This document shows, piece after piece, positions 9,641 through 20,811 of a DNA stretch of 32,238 nt. The notes under the pieces were generated by a model that made no database searches, had not been told where the DNA came from, and saw only the letters and a program-made list of their open reading frames with translations. Origin of the DNA: Apostichopus parvimensis (Eukaryota; Echinodermata; Holothuroidea; Aspidochirotida; Stichopodidae); assembly GCA_000934455.1 (NCBI GenBank), contig KN888580.1:28611-60848 (forward strand). The letters run 5' to 3'. Position numbers and translations under genes: made by a program. Positions within the stretch are counted from its first letter, which is position 1; every line of letters starts with the position of its first letter.

Positions 9641-11000
9641 TTTAACAATGCTGACTACAAAGGCTTTCCCACGATGACAATACAGGCGTATGATATGAAA
9701 CTTGCTGAAGGCCAGGGTATAATGAAATACTTAACATTTAAATCGAGATCATTACCACACTTTCAGGTGAAAGCAGCTTCTTCGGAGCGGTTTGTTGCTT
9801 TAGCAAAACCATCTACACTTCCTTAAATACTATTTGATTCATGGAAGATGACCCAAAGCAAACCAGAATCACATAAGTATATGTAAAAGTTTTGTAAATG
9901 GACTTCATAAGAAACAGCATCACGAGACTTTAAACGCGTGCGCCAGGGTCCTTATAAGTACTAGTATTATGAACAGAATATTTTTTCGCAAATCAATGAC
10001 ACCCCCCCCCCCCCACATCTCACCCAACCTCCGTGCACATACCGTGAAATAAAGTTTGGATCTCCGAAAATGTTCGCTAAGTGGAAACTTAATTGTCTGA
10101 TAATTTCCACCTACGAGAAATAGCACCTACCCTCTTACATTGAGTTGAGTTGAGTTGAACTGATTAGTACGTATCTTATGAACGAATTAGTGTCTTCTCT
10201 TCGTGCTTTTCATCTTATTCCAAGAATTATTTGAGTCCATACACACCGACGTTTTGTTCCAGGTAAACTCCAATTGCTAAGGTTTGTTAATTTAACCTGG
10301 TTCCGAAATAATTCAACAAATTATGACACATCTATTGCACTTGTTGGATAAAAAAATATTGAAGCGAAATGCATTACGGATCGGAAACTGCATGGTAATT
10401 CGAGTTTAAAACAACTGTTTCCGATTTCCAAGCAAGAAAGAAAACTCCTTAGCTAACCGCAAATCGAAATTGTCCTAGTGATCATATTTCCAAATAGGAA
10501 ACCACTAAACTTTATTCTCAGAAAAGCTCAAGCCGTGTTTTATTCTTTTACTTAATCTGAGTTTAATTTAAACCGCCATTCTGTCGGAAGAGAAGAGTTG
10601 CAAAGATTTAATTTTAAGCTATTCCAAGGATAAACTGTATACAGTAGTGTCATAACGTGTTTCATGCTTATAGGTTTGTACTTTGCGTTGATAGGGTTAT
10701 GTTCAGGTCGGCACTTGAGATGACGTTTGAGGTAACTTTGTTATGTAGATGTTGTTATATGAAAGTCATTATTTATGTTAAGTTTCCTTCCTTATTTTTA
10801 AAAAACAATTGTTGTTATTGTTGTTATTTTGCTGTCGGATACAAACGTTTTGTTTGTTTGGGGCGTTTATGTCTTTGGTTTCTGTAGTGTTGTTCTTGTT
10901 TGTGTATATTGAGTTAGTTAAATATTGTGAATATGATAATCTTACGTTATTCACACAGATTGTGTATTTAAACCGGAAACAAGCTCACACATGATTTTAG
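9641..11000. other. Intergenic, no gene supported
   Basis: AT-rich sequence. A 13-C run lies at 10002-10014 and a (GTTGA)4 pentamer array at about 10141-10157. Frames at 9920-10126 and 10657-10994 are Phe/Val/Cys-rich and lack splice context. Confidence 0.5.
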
Positions 11001-12300
11001 TCAAGATTTTAAGGTACAGGAGCAGCCCCCAACAATTATCCTTAGCTTGTATCATATAGATATTTGATATGAACAAAAAAACACATAAATATCTAATAAA
11101 AGCCTTCCTCCTTTTAGGGGCAGAGAGAGGGGGGGGGGGGGTTCAAGGTTTGAAATGGTTTATGTGGTTGCCATGTTGTCATGCTGTGTGAGATATCATA
11201 GTGTGTCCAAGTGATAACACTTATTTAAGTATATTTGTTTTCAAAGTGAATGTAAACAGTTTTGACTCTGAAATCAATGCAAGTATTAAGTCATGTTAAG
11301 AATTCATTGCTTGAAGCACTAATTTGCCCACCCGCTTTCCCTCTCGATTGCATACATTTCTAACATGGCTAATTCTTATATATAAGTGTTTATGAAAATG
11401 AATACCCATCATGTATAATATCACGTGACTATACGATATAATGTGCAAGTGTTTACGTTGCACTTCCACAAAACATAGGCCTATATAGAAAAGTCGTTAA
11501 TATTTTACAAAGAAATGTTGCTCAAATTTATGTACATGAATAAGAGCACTTATTCAGACACTTGACACTTTTAGCCACTTGGCACCCTCGTTGATCTTCT
11601 CAAGATATGGCTATATTTTCGGGCAAGTCGTTACACCCCCCCCCCCAATCAAATTGGGCTCCTACGCCTATGTATGCAAACATGTTTCTCATTACAGTTT
11701 GAACTATTAAATTGCATGTGATTAATGATAGTAACGTATTTTAATTAACTTACGTAACATTAACATCAGTGCCATGGTCAGTGCCTGGTCAGTGCCGTGT
11801 AATCAGAACAAAATGGGTAAATAAAGGATAGTTATCAAATTTTAAATTTATCAAATTTTACATCAGTTATCCAGTTTTAATATTATCCAATTCAAAATCG
11901 AGTCGTCGTTGTCTCATTACAATATTATACAATTAGGAATATTTGTCAGCTAATATTGTTTTATTTCTTTCCTTTAATCAAAATAAGTGTATTACGTCAC
12001 TTTTGTAGAAAAAGGCAATTGATGTTCAACTTAATTACAAACATTGCTGTTCCAAAACAATTTATTCATTACATATATATTACTCAGCAATAGATATTCA
12101 TTAATGATAGCGACAACACATGCAATGATGCTAATGTTTGCAACTAGTGACACAAAAAAATTAAAGGAAATCTTTACCATGATAAACGTCTGAGTAATAA
12201 TATTTCTGTAAATGTAAACAAGGCAACAACTGGGCTTCAAGTCAAGTATATTATCTATTATCGCAAATATTATTAGCTCGAACGTATTCAAACAAGCTCT
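11001..12300. other. Intergenic with short repeats
   Basis: A 13-G run lies at 11129-11141 and an 11-C run at 11636-11646. A short tandem of TCAGTGCC with 11-12 base spacing (three copies) occurs at 11767-11800. TTATCAAATTTTA words repeat at 11833-11865. No coding evidence. Confidence 0.6.
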
Positions 12301-13990
12301 TATTGAGCTAATTAAGGTAAATTCGTTTTATTTTCGGATATAATCTCGTGGCAATCTGTGACAATCTGATAGTAAGTAGGTTAATTAATATTCATGACTG
12401 TCATCGCTTATGGTTTGTTTACAACAACAACAAAATCCCCAAACGTCTTAGCCTTTCACCTTGTGATTCTTTCAACAGTTATTCGTTTTGTTTTTGTCGC
12501 AATGGATCTATCTTGACTGGCATAAGACTGCTCTATCAAGCTGTCATTGGATTATACATATATAACAACCTTATATCTCAATGCCCGAGAGCCAGTCTTG
12601 TCAATATAATACTTTGAACTGAAGATTTCCATGTTGCATCCTCCCTTGGACCTATGATTCTATCGTTTATGTCTTCTATATGATTCAGTGCGTCACATCA
12701 TCTAGTCGTGTACACTATACATACACATGCAGAACGTAGATCGTGAAAATTAAAAACGTCTCATAGACCAACAACATTCAACAAAGTTTTCTTCACCAAC
12801 TCACCACGCAGACTATAGTTAGATAAATACAGCAAATGAATATTCATGCTATGACGTAGGGATTAGAATTCTCACTCACACCGTAGTGTAGCCTGATATA
12901 TCTATCTCTACATATATATATTTGAATTTAAGGTTTGTTTTTAATAAAACAAGGAGACATATACGGAAGTTGTCGATTGCCAATCCGGAAAAAAAGTTCT
13001 TTCTTTTTAACTTTCACTGAATGGATGTCAACTGGTGTATGTAGACTGCTGTCGTAAATCTGCCCTCGTATGTGCTTCAACACGGTTATCAATATCAAAT
13101 AGGTAGGAAAAGCTTCCAACTTATTTCTTCATTCTTATTTCTTTTGTCTTGCGTTTTCGTTTTTCGGCGAGGTAGGTTAATCGTTGGTATTTTTAAAAAG
13201 GTAACGTTAAATTTTTTTTAAGGAAGAATGAACCGGTGCCAATTTCCTTGGGGAATTGAAAAGCAAAAATTTAAATAAAAGGGCCAAAAAAGGGGCAAAA
13301 TTTTTTCATATTGTTAGCAAACGTTGGGTTTTATTTGTATTTAATTTTAGGAGGTTTCTTTCTAATTTTAGCTCATCTATAATTTGTTATAACAAATGTT
13401 ATTTTATTCGTCTTTATTTCATTTGTTTTGTTTATGGATTAAGAATTGGTTTGGCAGATATGATTACAATTCTCATCTCGTTTTGGGGATAAAAATAGAT
13501 CTTACTAGACATTTTTGAACGATTTATGAATACGAACGATTGTTGTTTGGGTAGAATGACTTAATGTGTGTAATATCTTATACATGTTATTTCGTTAACA
13601 GTTTGCGACAAGCTTAATTTATCAAAGAAAACATAAACTAAATCGTAAACTGTTTAAAAAAGTATCAAAAGTAGCCAAATGTGTAATATGGAGTTGTTCT
13701 GAAATTGAGATATGGGAATGAGAAAGATTTGACAATGGTGTTGCGGATTTGATTCACTTTTCTTAATTATCCATTGGTGTAAACGAAACATATTCTGCTA
13801 TAAAAATTGTGATCACGTAATGAAATCTTACCTTTAAAAAACAAAAATTACTAGCTATTGCACAACATTATTAAACACTGTTATAGGTTTGTGTTGACAA
13901 AACGACAGTGCTGTAAACAAAAGCAGTTTTTCTGATCATTAAAAACCTCTTCAATACATCGTTTTAGCAGAATGTACATTCTGCCGGCTT
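12301..13990. other. Intergenic, nothing recognised
   Basis: AT-rich, T-rich near 13130-13430. Open frames here have hydrophobic, low-complexity translations and no splice support. Confidence 0.5.
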
Positions 13991-14042
13991 TAGAGACCGT
14001 GTTACAGTATGATATTTTTTTATCATGAAAAAGAAAGCCGGA
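13982..14042. repeat. Short interrupted inverted repeat
   Basis: GCCGGCTTT near 13983 is complementary to AAAGCCGG at about 14034-14041, and a small TGATA...TATCA hairpin lies between them. Function unknown. Confidence 0.4.
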
Positions 14043-14049
14043 AAGGAAA

Positions 14050-15700
14050 TATTATATTTACATAGTGTAGAAAGATGTAATTACCATAAGCGTATACGAT
14101 ACAGTGAAAATAATGATCCAAGCATTAAGACGTTTGTCAAAGTGCTAAACGTTTGACATGAATGGCCTTCGTTTTAAAGGTTACCCAATCTTAGTTTATG
14201 GGCAAGATGAAAGCATTATGGCAGGGCTTGATCAGAAGCATATATTACCAGCATAGATTTACTCCCGTGATTTCCAATATTAGAATTATAAACTTTACCT
14301 TTTTTTAGATCGACAGGTATGGTAATAACTGAAGGTTTGAAGTCATGTATTGAAGTAATGTATACAATTTAAAAAAAAAAAAACATTTTACCAAAATTTG
14401 GAAAGAATCCATGTTTGACTGAAGAATATATTTTTGGTAAAACAGTGTTGAAAGAGTCGAAGTGTCAATTGCCGAATGAACCCTTGTATACGATCCGTGA
14501 CAAGTTCCCACCCGATTTTCGTGATTTTTCCGTCACAGTGACATACATATTCTAGTACTTTCAGTTCAAAGAATGAGACAATGAGTCATTTCCATTGAAA
14601 AATTTGGAAGGTTTTCGCAACTTCTGATAATCGTTGATAGTGCAAGAGTCATTGATTAAACAAGAAAAATATTCTGGAGAGATATTTCACAAGATGTATT
14701 GAACTTGTAATATGTTAGTTGAGTTGGTGCGTAAATAGTCAAGTATTAGATTCTTGACCTTTGGCCTTACGATAAACTATAAAGATATGTATTTCACGTA
14801 TCCCTCTTAGATAGTGTCCTAGCGGAAATAAAGACCGTGTCTGGTATTAAATATTAGGTAATAAGTAAAATACCATTGACTTTTTTCGCGTTGGTTTTAC
14901 CTTGTAGCATTTTCCAGGCAAGAATTATCGTTAAATCATATTTCAACCACATATGACTATGACATACAAAAAGGTTGCTTATAAAACACTGCGGACTCAT
15001 ATCTAGAAATCTTCATGTTTGCTTCTTTATGGTCCATGAATTGATATATATATATCAGTCATAAATATATTATTACAAAATTTACATCTGACAAGTTATT
15101 AGACTTAAATTAAGTAAGAGTTATCTTTTTAACATCCGGGTGTAACTTAGGGCCTTTGTCATGATTAATAAACTTTGCACACAAGAATAAAATCATCTTG
15201 TTATACAGATTTCTACAACATACACACATGGTATCACATATGGCCATTTTAATGATTTTTTTAATGTGTGGGTCATTTCCAAAACGGACCATTTTGACAC
15301 TATCTAAGCGGAGCGCCACCATCAGTTGGCGCGTAGCTTAAGGAGAAAATTTTTGCCAAAAGTGCTTCTCAGATTAACCGAAATGATACTTCCCAGGCCT
15401 TGTAAGTTGCGTCTAAACATTCTTAATTTTGAGATTTCATGTTTCAGAAATTATCACTTCGAAGCTAGAAAAAAAATTATTCCGTAAAATCCGTTTGTAG
15501 GGAAACCTAGGACTTGACGTTACTTCCGATAACCTCGCTTTATTCATTGTTTTGCACAGGTAATTGCATATATAAAATCACGCTAGGGCATTCTGGTGGT
15601 AGTCGTAGCTTTTATTTGCAGAGGGGAAGCCATATGGAGAATTTAGGTGCAAATTAATTGTTAGGTTTGTGTTATCATTATTTGTTTTACATGTCAAAAA
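14050..15700. other. Intergenic, nothing recognised
   Basis: AT-rich sequence with no splice-supported frames. Small (TA)n at 15045-15056. Confidence 0.5.
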
Positions 15701-15710
15701 GCGACCTTCT

Positions 15711-15760
15711 GGCGGGGGGGGGGGGGGTGAGCTGAAAGGGTGGGCGGTGTAGGGGACTGT
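15711..15760 (+). repeat. G-rich tract with a 14-G run
   Basis: Fourteen G at 15714-15727, then GGG, GGG and GGGG tracts to about 15756. Candidate G-quadruplex on the plus strand. Confidence 0.75.
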
Positions 15761-16221
15761 GCCTCAATATTCTTAGTCAAAACATTGGGGCACTGATATA
15801 GGGGCTAACAATGAAACTGGTAAGCCTATATCATACATATAGACGTAATAAATATATTTATGACCCGTAGTTTCACATTAGACTGCTGCACTGTTCACGC
15901 AGGTTAAATTTTAGGAGTTCTTTACGTTTATTGTTATTCTAGCAAAACTCTCGAAAAACCAAAACAAACGCACAGTCATTGCAGGCATGATCGTGCATAC
16001 ACGTGAGATGAGCAGTTAAAATAAACCTTGTGCTGTTTTTGAACGCCATTCTAACAATTCGTGCCTACAATTTTGAGGTTGCAACACTACTTCATAGTGA
16101 AATCAGAAGAAATCATATGATCATTTTGCTAATACTAACTGACATAGCGCATACTGTTCGGGCGTTCAAATTATCGTAGGCCTACTTTCATTTAGGAAGT
16201 GGAAATCACACGGGGACAGCT

Positions 16222-16222
<1 letters not shown>
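15760..16222. other. Intergenic, nothing recognised
   Basis: AT-rich sequence between the G-rich tract and the 40-C run. No coding signal. Confidence 0.5.

Positions 16223-16262
<40 letters not shown>
16223..16262. repeat. Poly(C) run, 40 C
   Basis: Forty consecutive C on the plus strand, the longest homopolymer in the window. Its length in the assembly may be inexact, since such runs are prone to sequencing and slippage error. Confidence 0.9.
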
Positions 16263-16263
<1 letters not shown>

Positions 16264-19200
16264 CAGGCTATAGGCCTGAAACACAGAGAGGATCATAATA
16301 CATCACTATACGTAGAGCTAATTAATGGGTGGCATACATTTATCACACGTTTTCATACGAATAATACTTTACGATGCGTATTAAACGTTGTCATACGCAT
16401 TAAACGTTATTTCATATTCAGCCATAGGCCATTTCACTTATAGGTTCATAAAACATCACTTTATGTAGCGCTTTCAAACGTGGTATACATTAAAACATTC
16501 CAGCAAAGGCCCAGGGTCTCATGTTTCTACACTCACTAAAAAAAGTCTAAAAAATGATGACTTATTCAGCATAATTCGATGGAGGAGAAGAAATGATGAA
16601 TAAGCAATTAGCATGCATGACAATATTGGTTTGAATTGGTTATTGTGCCAGTGTACGGACCACACAGTGTCGTACCACTGGTACAACAATTAACGTGCAA
16701 GTTTATATATTAAAAAAGGGAAACATTAATAATTGGGGAAATTATTGTCACAATAAAATGTCTGCAATTCTAGCCAAAATAATAATTGCTCCTCCCACGG
16801 ACTAATCTCAAATGATTTATTTTCTTATTTCCCTCCCCCTCCCTATACCTCTCCATGTCCACCCACATCAAAGATAATCCGTTTAAGTTGTGCTTTAACG
16901 TACCTCGTTTTGTTTATAAAAGTGTCTTACTTAGTTTGTATCGATTCCATATTAACTACAATTCTATACTCAGGGAAACTTTATCACCAAAAATTACATA
17001 CGTGTTATCTGATTAAGCGTCATCCCGCCCAACTCAATCAAAATTGATTCTGATAAGGATCATTAAGAACAACTCCTTACGGAGTTGGTGACAATGACAA
17101 AGGTTATCAAAGCATACATCGTTATAATCAATGAATGCTTACATAATGATATAAAGTTCCCTATCGAAGGTTCGTCAAGATTCAGCCTCGATATAAACAA
17201 GACAAACGCCTCTGCTGAAACACCGATGTAACAAAGATAGGCGATTTCTGTTTCGTGTTTAATTTTCTGTTATAATAACACAATCTTATGTTAATCTTTT
17301 CTATAAACCTTTCCTCAATTCATTTATGGTTAAAGGTGACGGATTATTGGTGAGGAGGGGGTGGAGGTTACTTCTCAGAGAAATCCTTCATTTCTTGAGG
17401 AATTGGAGCATATATCTCATTGCGTGTTGTCGACATTTTATCTCGATATTTTAAACTTTCGATTTTCTACCGGAATGGGAGGACAAAGGGGATGTTTCAC
17501 TCATGTAAAAATAAAATATTAGACTCATTAAATTCTATGATTTTTCGTATTGTAGTGTCAGCGTGTGCGTCGCATCACGTGGGTGGTGTTGTTGTTGTTG
17601 TGGAAGTTATGCCTTTGTTGGGAATATGGGAGTTGCAAAACTTTCTATCGAAACATTCGTATACGATGTCGGATAAAGTGTTAGCATCCGCAATGGCGTC
17701 GTTTTTCATTTGGAGGGGAAGGGGTGGTTTAGTGTTTTAGCAGTTGATATCAATATATTTCTTCTAAAAATCCACCCCTCTGCCCTGCCCCTTTGGTTCG
17801 GAACCCTTATTAGATGGTCTCAAAAGAACTTTTCCCGCTCTTTTGGTCGCCTCTAATGATTTATCAATAACCTGCATTTTTCATTACACCTTTTCAAATC
17901 ACACAATCACTCTTTTCGCGACTCCGCCAAGCTTCATCTGCTTCTACGTCATTATGTGTGCATTCTGACTTCGTATGTAGGTAAATTAAACTCCACCATA
18001 ACATCCGTGACGGTTTTATTATAACCACCATGAGGCTTGACATATACCAAACCAAAACCCAATTGAATGTTTGATTGGTTCTGTATTTAACGATTCTACA
18101 AATGTTCTACAATATGATAACTTCATAATCAACTGACAACAAAGAAGTATTATAATAAAATACACCCACACGGCAATTCGAATGTATCTGTGATAAATTA
18201 AGGAAATACAACCCCCCAAAAAAATAATCGATAAAGTATCTTTAGTTCGTCTTTAAACCACCATAAAAAAGAAGATATGATTTCCCTTCGGTGTGACTAC
18301 AGGCACTCGATAGTTTGTAATTACCTCTGATCCGGAAGTTAAAAACTCACGCCAAAAGCAGACCGTGGTTTATCTCTCTTGACTTTGTTTCACGAGCGGA
18401 ACAACATTCCATATATAATTATATGTTTCAGATCTTTCATATTGACTTGTGAGCCAAATTAAACCCATTTTTTTAAGGGAACAAAACCAATGGAAAGATT
18501 TTTATCCCCTCAAGGCTCTCTTCCTGTAAAGAATTTACCTCTTCTTGAAATTCTCAAAAGTCAAGTAAAACGTTGTCTTCCGATGACGTGATATAGATGA
18601 CCAAATATGGCAAGTGTGACGTAGTGGTAAAGATCATTATTTGGTAAGATAACACCCCCAACACGATACATAATCTAATTAAGATTAGAAAAGTCTGAAA
18701 TGTTACGGCTAGAGGAAGGAATCACGCATCTAGAGATGCATGGAATGACTCCCACGGAGAAAATCAAAACAAGACACAATCATTTAAGTGTAATTCCAAT
18801 TGAATGTATACCAACTCACCGAGAATCCCTGACAATAACACAATGGTCAAATGCAATATAGGTTTCCGACTCAGATAACCATGAATTGAAATATTAAAAT
18901 TTAACCGTCAACAATCTTTTGAGTTTTTTAACTTGAAGGTTTTCGTTGATAGACTATTAAACTATAAATACCAGTGTTTTCCTTTCATTTTAGTGCTTGG
19001 GAAATTGTTGATTAGAATTTATGAAATAACATTCACTGTAACCTGTATCCCGGCTTAGACTCCCTCCTTCAATGTTTCACGAATAGCAAGTAGGAAGTAT
19101 TTTGGCCTTATAAGTAAGTGACTCCATTTTGGGCTTTCAAATTTTCGTTGAACATACACTTTCTCATATTGGTAAAATTGACATGTGTGTTGCAAATCGG

Positions 19201-20520
19201 GGAAAAAAATCAAAACAGCCAATTTCATTTTAATTTAATCAAAATTTTGAAATGAAAATTTTGAATTGAATAATCATGCCAAGGAATAAACTAGTATGGC
19301 GATTTATGCCTAAGTATCGTATTGTATCAATCTTTTTCATAAAACAGCAACTGAACACTAGCTTCTTCAAATATTTTATTTCATAAATAAATTGCCTAAC
19401 GCAGCGCTTGATCGTTCATTACCGTACATCAACATTATACACCTGTTGGTCGACAATCTAATGATTTCCCAATAATAAAGGAGTTGTTTGTCCCCGGATT
19501 ATCAAAATAGGGTAATGAATACAGGAGTAGAAACATTATATACTGCACTTAAATATTTGAGTGACAGATAGTCAATCGGATACACTTGCTGATGAGTCCT
19601 GAGGGTACAAGAAACCTAAATAACTCTTTGATATGATCCACTGCACGGATGCTTGAATGAAGGACCGTCAACTTGGAAGTACAGCCTCGTAACCTCTGCC
19701 ATTCAATACAAACTCTAATATGACGTGGCGAAATGTCAATATAAAGCACTCAAGAAGTAGTGATACAGTATATATAAGTTGACGCTCGTCTTCATCTTGA
19801 TATACTTCTCACAAGGACATGATCACATCTCCATAACGCACGACATGATATCTCACCATTCTAAAACATCACACTATATCACTCAAACTGCTTCTATTAA
19901 AATAGTTACTTTTGTGGACGTGAAAAGCAGTCAAATAAGTTATCGAAATTATTTCAAAGGTCTTAAAATGTTAAAAGGGTGATGTTACGCCAGTTGATAG
20001 AGATATACTTCTTCACATGCTAGCTTTTTAATAAGTTATCTATTATCGATATGGATGAATTAAATTCAAGTAAAGATGTTACTTTATGGCTACACAGTTC
20101 TCTTTTCATGTGGCTCAACTGCCTGAACCTATTGAACAAGTTTCATTCGAAAGCCGAATAAAAGTTTTTTTTTATTTTTAGACAGAACCTGAGACTTTTT
20201 TCAAACTTTGTTTCAATTGTAACCTGTAAATTAGGTTGGTTTATTTATTTTGGCTTCAATATGAGAGAGTGGCTTTATTATTTTTTCCTCGATTCTTTGT
20301 CTTGCCCCTCTTTGTTTTATCATATGATTAGTGAAATAACAATGACTATATTCTACTCCGGATAGTCAGCTATAACGATATGATTTTCCTTCACATTTTG
20401 TCATCTGTAGGAAAAGCCTTGTTTTTGTAATGATTCTAACGTCTACCTTACTTTCTCATGTCGCATTAATAAACGTCAATTATTTGCACTGTTATTATTT
20501 ATTAAAGATATATTTTTTTC
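16263..20520. other. Intergenic, no gene supported
   Basis: AT-rich upstream region of the plus-strand secreted-protein gene. ATGCGTATTAAACGTTG and ATACGCATTAAACGTTA lie side by side near 16374-16408. The frames at 17420-17740 (plus) and 19549-19749 (minus) are the most protein-like but have no convincing splice sites. Any 5' untranslated exon of the gene at 20525 should lie here or further upstream; I could not place it. Confidence 0.45.
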
Positions 20521-20524
20521 CAAG

Positions 20525-20811
20525 GTGAGGACATGGCAACTTTTACTTTACACTGGCGATACTGTCAAGTGCTTCTCTTTATATTGTGGTTCATACATCG
20601 AACTCATTCCATCTCCGCTAAACCTCTGGTGATGTCATCCTCCCTAAACGATTATCTATTTCCCCATACCGATTGGCCTGCCTTTCATGACAAAGAGAAC
20701 CCCTACCTATCAGAGATGAAAAGAAGAGGAGGAACTACGAATGAGAGGACACCAGATCCATCCGAATCTATTTCAAGATTTCTGCAAAATGTCTATGATA
20801 CCCGTTACTCG
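20525..20811 (+). CDS. Exon A: start codon, signal peptide, residues 1-93
   Basis: A T-rich tract and CCAAG acceptor (AG at 20523-20524) precede GTGAGGAC and the ATG at 20533. This suggests the exon is internal in the transcript and an untranslated exon lies upstream. The donor is strong (TACTCG|GTGAGT, intron from 20812) and the exon ends in phase 0. The N-terminus is MATFTLHWRYCQ, followed by the hydrophobic core. A KRR tribasic site (63-65) could be a proprotein-convertase site. The AAG|GTGAGG at the exon's left edge also resembles a donor, which leaves some doubt about the 5' boundary. Confidence 0.75.

Noticed and set aside
19586..19617. CTGATGAGTCC...GAAAC resembling a hammerhead core on the plus strand
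   Set aside because: Stem II does not pair properly, two extra A precede GAAAC, and stems I and III are not apparent. A match this loose is expected about once by chance in this window.
19549..19749. Minus-strand 66-codon frame with fairly balanced composition
   Set aside because: No ATG start, a weak acceptor-like GAG and no consensus donor; it stands alone in a long intergenic stretch.
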